Assembly (NCBI GenBank): GCA_036567785.1
Contig: DATCTV010000062.1
Span: 62,001 to 126,000, forward strand
Length of the DNA stretch: 64,000 nt
Direction: 5' to 3'
DNA from: Desulfomonilia bacterium
GTDB lineage: Bacteria; Desulfobacterota; Desulfomonilia; UBA1062
In this document: positions 1-7,407 of the stretch, piece by piece
Layout of the letters: every line of letters begins with the position of its first letter
How positions within the stretch are numbered: the first letter of the stretch is position 1
Program-made: the position numbers and the translations under genes
The notes under the pieces: generated by a model
The model's database searches: none
What the model saw: the letters and a program-made list of their open reading frames with translations, nothing else
What the model was told of the DNA's origin: nothing

Positions 1-30
1 CACTGAAAGGTATGGAATAACAGACGGACA

Positions 31-74
31 GCCTGTCCCGCTTGAATCCTGATGCGGGGCAGGCATGATTCAAG
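31..74 (+). other. Interleaved inverted repeats, possible pseudoknot
   Basis: Positions 31-41 pair with 54-64 (11 bp, one G-U), and 41-48 pair with 67-74 (8 bp). The second stem uses the loop of the first, the layout of an H-type pseudoknot or of two alternative hairpins. No T-run follows, so it is not a standard terminator. It lies in the 147-bp stretch before the first gene. Short open frames reach the left edge (stops at about 18 and 50), but neither can be assigned to an upstream gene. Confidence 0.35.
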
Positions 75-147
75 ATCGACATGTGTACCGGATTGCAGAA
101 GGGCATTAAACCATATTGTGTATTTCCAATGGTAAAAGCGAGGGGTT

Positions 148-1071
148 ATGAATGAAGAAATAATTGATATGCATACACACCTGGGTAATATTCTTTATCC
201 TGGAGGCGGAGGTCTGATCGAAAAAACAGGCCAAAAAAAGGCAATCAGATTTGATATAATCACAATTTCAGAAAAGATGCTGCACTTTGATCTGGGCGAC
301 AAGAAAATGGAAAAAATATTGTTCGGAAAGTATATAACAATTGCCGAAAGGGCAAGAAACCTGACTGCGACGCGAGAAAATATGCGCCGATCAATGGATG
401 AAAACGGTATTGTGGCAAGTGCCGTTATGCCGGTACCACCTAATGTGCGTTTTTCAGACCTGTTTCGAGCCGCCGGAAAGGATAAAGGAATTCTCCCGTT
501 TACAGGTATCGATTTTTCACAGTCTTCCGATGCCATTGACTCGCAGCTTGCAGCAGACGTCAATGCGGGTGCCAGGGGATTGAAGCTTCACCCTGTTATT
601 CAGAAGGAAAAATTGACAAGCGCAAAGACATTTTCAGCAATGGAATCTTTTATGCGCTACAATCTCCCGGTACTATGCCATAGCGGCACATCTTCATATT
701 ATCCGAAAAGCGAGCATTTCATGGAAGAACCTTCATACGGCGAGATTTTCTATATCAGAAACCTTGCACGGGCGTTTCCCGGAGTATGTTTCATTGTTGG
801 ACATTCGGGGCTTTATGAGGTGGAGGATGCAATAAATATGCTGCATCCCTATCAGAATATATATATGGAGATATCGTTTCAGAACCCTTGGACGATTCGC
901 AGGCTGATAAGGACATTCGGACCTGACAGAATTCTTTATGGTACGGACTGGCCGTGGGGTGACAGGCGTACCGCCGTAAAGTGTGTACAGCTCGCATGCG
1001 GGAAAGACAGGCAACTTGCGCGCCGTATATTATATGAGAATGCAGCTGAATTATTGTGTATCAACTTATGA
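148..1071 (+). CDS. Amidohydrolase-2 family metal-dependent hydrolase
   Basis: A 307-residue TIM-barrel hydrolase of the amidohydrolase-2 type, the family of ACMS decarboxylase and related C-C or C-N cleaving enzymes. The N-terminal DMHTHLG carries the metal-binding HxH. GLKLHP, VLCHSG and FIVGHSG supply the barrel histidines, and LYGTDWPWG near the C-terminus carries the conserved Asp. The start is set by an AGGGG box just before the ATG. It precedes a dehydrogenase, a second amidohydrolase, an SDR and a TetR regulator, so a catabolic role is likely. It may be transcribed separately, because a promoter/operator or terminator-like palindrome follows. The substrate cannot be read from the sequence. 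Confidence 0.85.
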   Translation: MNEEIIDMHTHLGNILYPGGGGLIEKTGQKKAIRFDIITISEKMLHFDLGDKKMEKILFGKYITIAERARNLTATRENMRRSMDENGIVASAVMPVPPNVRFSDLFRAAGKDKGILPFTGIDFSQSSDAIDSQLAADVNAGARGLKLHPVIQKEKLTSAKTFSAMESFMRYNLPVLCHSGTSSYYPKSEHFMEEPSYGEIFYIRNLARAFPGVCFIVGHSGLYEVEDAINMLHPYQNIYMEISFQNPWTIRRLIRTFGPDRILYGTDWPWGDRRTAVKCVQLACGKDRQLARRILYENAAELLCINL

Positions 1072-1150
1072 GCACATCAAAGAATTCATTGGCCGGCTCA
1101 AAAAAACAAGGCTGGAATATTAAATAAATCAGAGTATATCCTTCGTACCG

Positions 1151-1179
1151 TTGACAAGGTCTTTGACAGGGAGTAGAAG
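1151..1179 (+). promoter_or_regulatory. Candidate sigma-70 promoter
   Basis: TTGACA (1151-1156) is separated by exactly 17 bp from TAGAAG (1174-1179), which matches the -10 consensus at four of six positions. The expected start site falls inside the palindrome at 1178-1199. It would drive the dehydrogenase-amidohydrolase-SDR-TetR genes. Confidence 0.5.
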
Positions 1180-1204
1180 AGAATGAACGTTCGTTCTCTT
1201 TTTT
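1178..1204 (+). promoter_or_regulatory. Palindrome: TetR-type operator or terminator
   Basis: AGAGAATGAAC (1178-1188) is followed directly by its near-perfect inverted copy (1189-1199) and a run of T (1199-1204). TetR-family operators often centre on GAACGTTC, and a TetR gene lies at 5083, so autoregulation is plausible. As RNA it could also be a weak, AT-rich intrinsic terminator for the gene ending at 1071. Its overlap with a promoter start region favours the operator reading. Confidence 0.5.
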
Positions 1205-1255
1205 CAACGGCAAATACTTTCCTCGGGAAAGAAAACATTTTACGGAGGTTTATTT

Positions 1256-2365
1256 ATGAAAATACTGGTTCTTGGCGGCGCAGGCGATATGGCGATGGAT
1301 GTCCTTGATGAGCTGGGCAAGGAAAAAAAGGTCAAGCTGATAACCATTGCTGACCTCAATCTGGAAAGGGCAAATAAAGAGGCATCAAACAGAGGCAAGC
1401 CTTTTACTGCATGCAGGCTGGATGTCAATGAAAGCGCAAATGTAATCGAGCTTATGAAGCAGCATGACATAACGCTGGGATTTGCCGGGCCGTTTTACTT
1501 TTTCGAAAAGAAAATTGCTGAAATGGCTATTGAAGCTGGCAAACCCTATGTATCAATTGCGGATGACTATGAATCATATCTGGATGTCATAACCCTTGAA
1601 GAAAAGGCAAAGGAGAAGGGCATTCATATACTCACCGGCTGGGGTAATTCTCCGGGCATGACACAGGCCCTGGCAAAGAAAGGCTACATTTCGATGGAAG
1701 AGCCCAAGCGCATAAACGTTCACTGGGCGGCAGGGTCAAACGAAGCCGCCGGACCGGCGAACCTGACGCACCTTTTCAATATCTTCCAGGGAACGTGCAG
1801 GCAGACCATAAGGGGCAAAGAGGTTGAAGTCCCGTCAGGCAGCGGACGGAAGGTCGTGAAATTCCCGTTCCCCATGGGCGAACTGCCGGTATATTACACC
1901 GGTCATGGAGAGAGTGTATCGATGCCGCGCAATATGCCCGGCCTTGAGGAAGCGACCCTTCACGGAGGCGTACAGCCTGCCTATATCCCGCTTCTGGTCA
2001 TGGGACTGAGCAAGCTCGGTCTTATGAACACACATGAAAAAAGAAAGAAACTGGCCAATTTCTTCTATAAAATCGAGAGTATATTCGGTTCAGGCGGCCT
2101 GGACAAATCGGTAGGCCGTGTCGATGTTTACGGACTCGACAAAGGAAAAACAGTACACCGTACCTACACGTACATAGGACACATCGGAAAGATAACATCT
2201 ATTCCCTGCGCCACTGCCGCACTCTGGGAGCTGACAGGAAAATTCAAGAAAAAGCCGGGAGGCGTCTATTCACCTGACAGGATTCTTGACAATCCCGATG
2301 AATTCCTTAATGAACTGATGCGCCGCGGTGTTGAAATATTCTTCTACGAAGAAGGTCTGGATTAA
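1256..2365 (+). CDS. Saccharopine dehydrogenase-like NAD(P)-binding reductase
   Basis: A 369-residue protein with an N-terminal Rossmann fold. The glycine-rich GGAGDM follows the first strand (residues 5-12) and the acidic ADLN ends the second strand. The organisation matches the saccharopine dehydrogenase NADP-binding family, whose members reduce or oxidise imines, carbonyls and lipids. The middle (TGWGNSPGMTQALA) and the C-terminal half resemble the catalytic domain of that family. A TTTACGGAGG-type ribosome site precedes the ATG. A strong hairpin follows the stop. It sits between two amidohydrolases, suggesting a shared pathway. The substrate is unknown and true saccharopine activity is not implied. 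Confidence 0.75.
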   Translation: MKILVLGGAGDMAMDVLDELGKEKKVKLITIADLNLERANKEASNRGKPFTACRLDVNESANVIELMKQHDITLGFAGPFYFFEKKIAEMAIEAGKPYVSIADDYESYLDVITLEEKAKEKGIHILTGWGNSPGMTQALAKKGYISMEEPKRINVHWAAGSNEAAGPANLTHLFNIFQGTCRQTIRGKEVEVPSGSGRKVVKFPFPMGELPVYYTGHGESVSMPRNMPGLEEATLHGGVQPAYIPLLVMGLSKLGLMNTHEKRKKLANFFYKIESIFGSGGLDKSVGRVDVYGLDKGKTVHRTYTYIGHIGKITSIPCATAALWELTGKFKKKPGGVYSPDRILDNPDEFLNELMRRGVEIFFYEEGLD

Positions 2366-2398
2366 TATAAGGATATATACCGAAACAGTATCAGTAAA

Positions 2399-2430
2399 CC
2401 CGCATCCCGTTCAGGGATGCGGGTCATTTT
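2399..2430 (+). terminator. Intrinsic terminator or attenuator
   Basis: CCCGCATCCC (2399-2408), a five-base loop, and a perfect complement (2414-2423) are followed by TCATTTT. The 10-bp GC-rich stem lies between the reductase and the next amidohydrolase. An upstream in-frame ATG at 2417 falls inside the right arm, which argues against that start for the next gene. Confidence 0.7.
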
Positions 2431-2440
2431 AGGAGACCGC

Positions 2441-4177
2441 ATGCACTATGATCTTATCATACGAAACGGTATTATTGTTGATGGAAGCGGTAAGGAAAGA
2501 TTCACAGGTGATATTGCAATAAAAGACCGCAAGATTCGGGAAGTCGGAAATCTGAGTGATGCAACAGCTGAAAAGGAAATAGACGCAACAGGCAAGGTTG
2601 TATGCCCCGGCTTCATCGACATTCATTCCCATATCGATTTTGCGGTGGCAGGCGAAGACCAGGCCGAGAAGCTGAAGCCTCTTATCATGCAGGGTGTGAC
2701 GACCGTGATAGGCGGCAACTGTGGATTCTCAAGCTGCTATGTGCCTGAGAATAACCGCGATCTGACCCTTACATATCTCGAGAACCTTTCAGGGGAGAAT
2801 CAGAAGAAGATAGTGGACTGGCATACGCCGGATGAGTTCTTCAACAAACTGGAGAAAATGGGGATGCTGCTGAATATGGGCACTCTTGTAGGTCACGGAT
2901 CTTTAAGGGTGGCTGCATCAGGCCTTGTGACAAGGCTTCTTGACAATGATGAAATGGCACTGCTCGAGAGATATCTCGACGAGGCCATGGAAATGGGCTG
3001 CCTGGGAATGTCAACCGGACTGCAGTATTTCCCGGGGCTTCAGAGCGACACTAATGAACTGACAAAGCTCGGCGCGATTCTGAAAAAAAGAGGCGGTATA
3101 TTCACCTCGCACATGAGGAGTTATTCGCACACAATAGACAAGTCGATCGACGAAGTAAGCGAAGTCGGCAGGAGAAGCGGCATACCTGTCCAGATATCCC
3201 ACCTCTACTGGCAGCCTTATACGAAAGGACTCGGGTGGATAACGAGAAACGTTATAAAACTGGGTTCTTTCGCGTACAACAAACTCAACATCCCGATACC
3301 TATAGAAAAAGGGCTTGCAAAAATAATTGGAATGATAGACGAACAGCGCCGGCAGGGTGTGGATGTAGCCTTCGATCTGGTGCCGACATCCCAGGGGTTC
3401 ACGGAACTCTTCGCATTCCTTCCCCCGTATGTTTCTCAGGGCAGCAAACCCGAGGCGCTCGAAAGGCTCAAAGATTCTTCATTCAGGAAGAAGGTGCTTA
3501 ACGACATATTTAATGTTGAGCCTGACTGGCCACACAGGGATGGCGCGACATGGTCCTTCAACTACCTGAAGATGACCGGGTGGGAAGGACTTCGCGTAAT
3601 GGCGGTAATGAACCCGAAGAACAACTGGATGGAAGGGCTCACCTTCGTAGAGATTGGAAAGTCGATAGGGAAAAAGCCTTTCGACGCCCTGTGCGATCTC
3701 ATGATAGAGGAAAAGGGCCAGGTCATGGTCTTCCATACGCCTCTCAAGCCGGATGACCCGTTTGCGTTCAGGTCCATGTGGCTTGGGTTCATGCACCCGC
3801 ATTCCGTCCCGGCTACTGACACCATTCTAAGACCGATAGGCAGGCCTGCCCATGTGTTCTATGACTGCTTCCCGAGATTCATTTCATTCTTTGCAAGGGA
3901 AAACCCCATGATGAGCCTGGAGGAGGCGGTGAGGAAGACTACGTCGCTTCCGGCACAGATCGTGAGGATCAAAAACAGGGGCGTTCTTGAAAAGGGTGCA
4001 TTCGCAGACATTACGATATTCGATTTCGACAGGCTGGGAACCAGGGCTGATTTCTACAGGCCGGATATTCATCCCGACGGGATCGAACACGTTATCGTAA
4101 ACGGTTCTCCGGTATTATCATCAGGCCGGTTCATTAAGGACACCCTTGCCGGAGCGGTCATAAGAGGCAATCAATAA
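2441..4177 (+). CDS. D-aminoacylase-like amidohydrolase (amidohydrolase-3)
   Basis: A 578-residue amidohydrolase resembling N-acyl-D-amino-acid deacylases and dihydroorotase-like cyclic amidases. The N-terminal small beta domain reads YDLIIRNG followed by GFIDIHSHID with the metal-binding HxH at about residues 60-64. GNCGFS, GHGSLR and QISHLYWQ follow, and the beta domain returns at the C-terminus with GVLEKGAFADITIFD. ATG 2441 is chosen because AGGAG (2431-2435) sits five bases ahead and the longer form starts inside a terminator stem. The family uses one or two Zn ions to hydrolyse amides or cyclic amides. The actual substrate is not evident. Confidence 0.8.
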   Translation: MHYDLIIRNGIIVDGSGKERFTGDIAIKDRKIREVGNLSDATAEKEIDATGKVVCPGFIDIHSHIDFAVAGEDQAEKLKPLIMQGVTTVIGGNCGFSSCYVPENNRDLTLTYLENLSGENQKKIVDWHTPDEFFNKLEKMGMLLNMGTLVGHGSLRVAASGLVTRLLDNDEMALLERYLDEAMEMGCLGMSTGLQYFPGLQSDTNELTKLGAILKKRGGIFTSHMRSYSHTIDKSIDEVSEVGRRSGIPVQISHLYWQPYTKGLGWITRNVIKLGSFAYNKLNIPIPIEKGLAKIIGMIDEQRRQGVDVAFDLVPTSQGFTELFAFLPPYVSQGSKPEALERLKDSSFRKKVLNDIFNVEPDWPHRDGATWSFNYLKMTGWEGLRVMAVMNPKNNWMEGLTFVEIGKSIGKKPFDALCDLMIEEKGQVMVFHTPLKPDDPFAFRSMWLGFMHPHSVPATDTILRPIGRPAHVFYDCFPRFISFFARENPMMSLEEAVRKTTSLPAQIVRIKNRGVLEKGAFADITIFDFDRLGTRADFYRPDIHPDGIEHVIVNGSPVLSSGRFIKDTLAGAVIRGNQ

Positions 4178-4201
4178 TAGGATATCAGAAGGGGTAAAAT
4201 C

Positions 4202-5032
4202 ATGCGTAACCTTAAGGGCAAAACAGCCATAGTAACGGGCGCGGCAGGCGGCATCGGGACGCAGGTAGCAAAGATTCTAAATGATAACGGCGTAAAGCTC
4301 GTGCTTACCGACATTAACCAAGCGGGCCTTGAGAAGACTGCTGCAATGCTGTCCGGGTCTGTTGTAATCTTCAAGTGTGACATCACAAGCAGAGAAGAGG
4401 TCAAAGCTCTGGTGAACGAGGCTGTAAAGAGCTTCGGAACCATCGACATACTTGTAAACAACGCGGGTATAATAATACCATCACTGTTCGAGGATTGCCT
4501 TTTCGAAGACATAGAAAAACAGCTAAGAATAAACTTCATGGGCGCTCTCACATGCTCGTACGAGGTCATACCTATAATGAAGAAGGCGGGAGGCGGACAT
4601 ATTGTGACCGTATCCTCGATGGCGGGTCTCGTGCCGGAAACGTACAGTTCCATATACACGGCAACCAAGTTTGCGCTAAGGGGTTTCAACCTCACGCTCG
4701 GAATCGAGCTAAGAAAGCACAGGATAGGTGTTTCCACTATATTCCCGGATTCGGTTGCCACGCCCATGCTTCGCTATGAGGCAAGCCACGGAGGTTCGCC
4801 TCTTACGTTTCTTTCACCTCCGCAGGAGCCTGTTGTCATAGCCAGAGCCATATTGAAAGCCATACTCAGGAACAGGGCCGAAGTGTACTGTCCGGCTTCA
4901 ACGGGAATTTTCTCTAAGGCCATTATGTGCTGGCCCTGGGCGGTTACAAAATTATGGCCTGTTCTTGAATTCATGGGAAGAAGAAACAGACCTGCCGTTG
5001 AAAAGGAACTCATGAAGACCATCCCCGAATAA
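4202..5032 (+). CDS. Short-chain dehydrogenase/reductase (SDR)
   Basis: A 276-residue classical SDR. TGAAGGIG near residues 12-19 is the cofactor glycine motif, NNAG the core motif, VSSMAG gives the catalytic Ser, and YTATK the Tyr-x-x-x-Lys pair. The roughly 30 residues after the core are hydrophobic and tryptophan-rich (CWPWAVTKLWPVLEF), as in membrane-associated SDRs such as the DltE/YqjQ-like group. It starts 24 bases after the amidohydrolase stop, with GAAGGGG ahead of the ATG, and is followed after 50 bases by a TetR gene. It probably oxidises or reduces an alcohol/ketone intermediate of the neighbouring pathway. Confidence 0.85.
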   Translation: MRNLKGKTAIVTGAAGGIGTQVAKILNDNGVKLVLTDINQAGLEKTAAMLSGSVVIFKCDITSREEVKALVNEAVKSFGTIDILVNNAGIIIPSLFEDCLFEDIEKQLRINFMGALTCSYEVIPIMKKAGGGHIVTVSSMAGLVPETYSSIYTATKFALRGFNLTLGIELRKHRIGVSTIFPDSVATPMLRYEASHGGSPLTFLSPPQEPVVIARAILKAILRNRAEVYCPASTGIFSKAIMCWPWAVTKLWPVLEFMGRRNRPAVEKELMKTIPE

Positions 5033-5082
5033 AGCCGGGGCAGAAAAATACTCATAACATCATAGCAACTGGAGAAAACGAC

Positions 5083-5718
5083 ATGCAGCCGACTTTTTTC
5101 AAACTTCCCGTCGAGAAGCAGGAGATCATTCTTGATGCCGCTGCCGAGGTGTTCGCCGAAATGGGGTACAGCGGTTCAAATATCCCTAGCATTTGCAGAA
5201 AGGCAGGGGTTTCGACAGGCGCCCTGTATAAATATTTCAGGAACAAGGAAGCGCTTTTCCGTGCGGTCCTCGATCGCGGGGTAGGCATAATCCATTCATA
5301 TTATGACAACTTCGAGACACTTGGCCGCCCTGTATTCGACTCAATCAGGGAACTGTTTCTCCTTCAATCCTCGATGGCAGACAAATACCGCGCATACCTG
5401 ATTATATATATAGATATCGGAAGCTGCTCCATGAATGCCGTTACTGATTACATATCGGACCGCATAGAAAATATCGGACGTGATTTTTTTTATCACCTGA
5501 TTGAGGAGGGAAAAAAACGGGGAGAGATAAACAAGCGCATAAGCAGCGTTCATGCGGCGTATATGATAGACAACTATGTGATGTTCAACGTGTATTCCCT
5601 TGTGTCAGAACATTACCGCAAACGCTTTGACCGTTTTTTCAGCAGGGTCGGCAGGCATTTAAGCCAGGAGCAGAAGGTGGATCTGATAATAAAATCATTA
5701 AAGATGTTTCTTGAATAA
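5083..5718 (+). CDS. TetR/AcrR family transcriptional regulator
   Basis: A 211-residue one-component repressor. The N-terminal helix-turn-helix contains ILDAAAEVFAEMGY, then IPSICRKAGVSTGALYKYF and NKEALF, the standard TetR signature at residues 15-60. The C-terminal helical domain is the effector and dimer domain and is not specific enough to name a ligand. It ends the amidohydrolase-SDR cluster and precedes the AbfD-like gene. The palindrome at 1178-1199 is the best operator candidate in the window. Acyl-CoA or small hydrophobic effectors are common in this group, which would fit the CoA-linked enzyme downstream; that is inference. Confidence 0.88.
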   Translation: MQPTFFKLPVEKQEIILDAAAEVFAEMGYSGSNIPSICRKAGVSTGALYKYFRNKEALFRAVLDRGVGIIHSYYDNFETLGRPVFDSIRELFLLQSSMADKYRAYLIIYIDIGSCSMNAVTDYISDRIENIGRDFFYHLIEEGKKRGEINKRISSVHAAYMIDNYVMFNVYSLVSEHYRKRFDRFFSRVGRHLSQEQKVDLIIKSLKMFLE

Positions 5719-5792
5719 CCTTGACATTAAAAACTTAAGATATTTCATGATAGTTGAAATTGTATGCCTTTTTTCCAAGGCGGGAGGTTTGT

Positions 5793-7259
5793 ATGTCAGG
5801 GATGATGAATGCACGGCAATATGAAGAAAGCCTCAGAAAGCTCAGACTCAATGTTTTCATGTTCGGGAAGAGAATTACAGATGTTGTCGATAACCCCATC
5901 ATTCGCCCGTCCATGTGTGCGGTTGCAGCCACCTATGAATATGCCGGCAGGCCCGGGTACGAAGATATACTTACTGCAACCTCACACATAACAGGCAAGA
6001 AGATCAACCGTTTCACGCATATCCACCAGAGCAGGGAAGACCTTATCAAAAAGAGCAAGATGGGGCGTCTTATGGGATCACTCACCGCATGCTGCTTCCA
6101 GAGATGTGTAGGTATGGACGCCATGAACGCGCTTTCCATTACAACGCATGCTGTTGATGAAAAATGCGGTACGGAATATAAGAGGCGATTTCTCAGGTTC
6201 CTTGAATATGTCCAGGAAAACGACCTTGTATGCGACGGCGCCATGACAGACACGAAGGGAGACCGTTCACTGCCTCCTGGCAGACAGCCTGATCCTGACG
6301 CATTCCTGCATGTTGATGAAGAGCTGCCCGACGGCATAGTTGTGAGCGGGGCAAAGGCGCATCAGACCGGTGCTGTCAACTCTCATGAAATAATAGTCAT
6401 GCCGACAGTCACCATGAGGGATGAAGACAGGAAATATGCGGTCTCTTTCGCTGTTCCCAGCGACACGGAAGGGATCACATACATAATAGGCCGCCAGTCC
6501 TGCGATACCAGAAAACTTGAAGGAAAGGGCTTTGACAGGGGTAATATGTTCTACGGCGGGCATGAGGCGCTGGTGATATTTGATAGAGTGTTTGTGCCGT
6601 GGGAGCGGGTGTTCATGAACGGGGAGTATGAATTTACAACGCAGCTGGTCGAAAACTTTGCCGCCTACCACCGTCAGAGCTATGCATGCAAGGTGGGCGT
6701 AGGTGACGTGCTGATCGGGGCTGCACAGACGGTTGCAGAATATAACGGTGCAGAAAAGGCTTCCCACATAAAGGACAAGATAATAGAGATGAACCATTTG
6801 AACGAAACCCTTTACTGCGGATGCATCGCCTGCGCATCCGAGGGAAGGATGCAGCCGGGCGGGACGTATCTGGTCGATCTCTTGCTTGCTAATGTGCACA
6901 AACAGAATATCACCCGCATGCCCTATGAAATTGCAAGGCTTGCACAGGATATCGCAGGAGGCCTGGTCGTGACATGTCCTTCGGCAGAGGACCTTGAATC
7001 ATCTGAAACCGGGAAATGGGTGGAAAAATATCTGAAGACAAAAGCCGATGTCCCTGCTGAGCACAGGATGAGGATACTCAGGCTCATCGAGAATATCACC
7101 ATGGGCTCCGCCGCTGTCGGCTATCTGACTGAATCCATGCACGGTGCCGGTTCCCCCCAGGCGCAGAGGATAATGATCTCAAGGCTCGTGGACATGAAGA
7201 AGAAACAGAAGATTGCAAAGGAGCTTTGCGGCATAGAAAAGGGCGATAAATTTCCATGA
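5793..7259 (+). CDS. 4-hydroxybutyryl-CoA dehydratase-like enzyme (AbfD/HpaB)
   Basis: A 488-residue member of the 4-hydroxyphenylacetate hydroxylase/4-hydroxybutyryl-CoA dehydratase superfamily. AbfD of Clostridium is about 490 residues and binds FAD and a [4Fe-4S] cluster through C99, C103, H292 and C299. Here C101-x3-C105 (CFQRC, followed by VGMDA), H293 and C299 occupy those places, which separates it from the HpaB monooxygenases that lack the cluster. The H-to-C spacing is six here and, from memory, seven in AbfD. GGGAGG (5782-5787) five bases before ATG 5793 fixes the start over a longer form at 5754. AbfD performs a ketyl-radical dehydration to crotonyl-CoA and isomerises vinylacetyl-CoA. 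A relative acting on another acyl-CoA is possible. Confidence 0.78.
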   Translation: MSGMMNARQYEESLRKLRLNVFMFGKRITDVVDNPIIRPSMCAVAATYEYAGRPGYEDILTATSHITGKKINRFTHIHQSREDLIKKSKMGRLMGSLTACCFQRCVGMDAMNALSITTHAVDEKCGTEYKRRFLRFLEYVQENDLVCDGAMTDTKGDRSLPPGRQPDPDAFLHVDEELPDGIVVSGAKAHQTGAVNSHEIIVMPTVTMRDEDRKYAVSFAVPSDTEGITYIIGRQSCDTRKLEGKGFDRGNMFYGGHEALVIFDRVFVPWERVFMNGEYEFTTQLVENFAAYHRQSYACKVGVGDVLIGAAQTVAEYNGAEKASHIKDKIIEMNHLNETLYCGCIACASEGRMQPGGTYLVDLLLANVHKQNITRMPYEIARLAQDIAGGLVVTCPSAEDLESSETGKWVEKYLKTKADVPAEHRMRILRLIENITMGSAAVGYLTESMHGAGSPQAQRIMISRLVDMKKKQKIAKELCGIEKGDKFP

Positions 7260-7320
7260 TATAGTATTTGACCGCATAATGATCTTCAAGAAATTCCCGG
7301 CACTCAAGGGATGTATTTAA

Positions 7321-7387
7321 CTCAAGACCCGAGATAAAGATTGACTGTGTGGGTAGTGTATTGTATCCTGTTATCTCAAGACATGAG
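7321..7387 (+). promoter_or_regulatory. Promoter flanked by paired operator motifs
   Basis: CTCAAGACCCGAG (7321-7333) and CTCAAGACATGAG (7375-7387) share CTCAAGAC-N2-GAG. Between them lie TTGACT (7341-7346) and TATCCT (7364-7369) with a 17-bp spacer, a good sigma-70 promoter. The two copies are 54 bp apart, about five helical turns, so a dimeric repressor could bind both faces or loop. The next gene is a ROK repressor, the obvious candidate binder. Confidence 0.65.
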
Positions 7388-7407
7388 AAAACAATGGGGT
7401 GATCCGC

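Noticed and set aside
4171-4767. 198-codon open frame on the minus strand
   Set aside because: Antisense shadow of the SDR gene, whose TGxxxGxG and YxxxK motifs are intact.
6267-6899. 210-codon open frame on the minus strand
   Set aside because: Antisense to the AbfD-like gene, whose conserved motifs cover the same bases.
7399-7407. GTG start for the ROK regulator
   Set aside because: ATG 7408 is nine bases downstream and preceded by a G-rich box; the extra three residues match nothing in the family.
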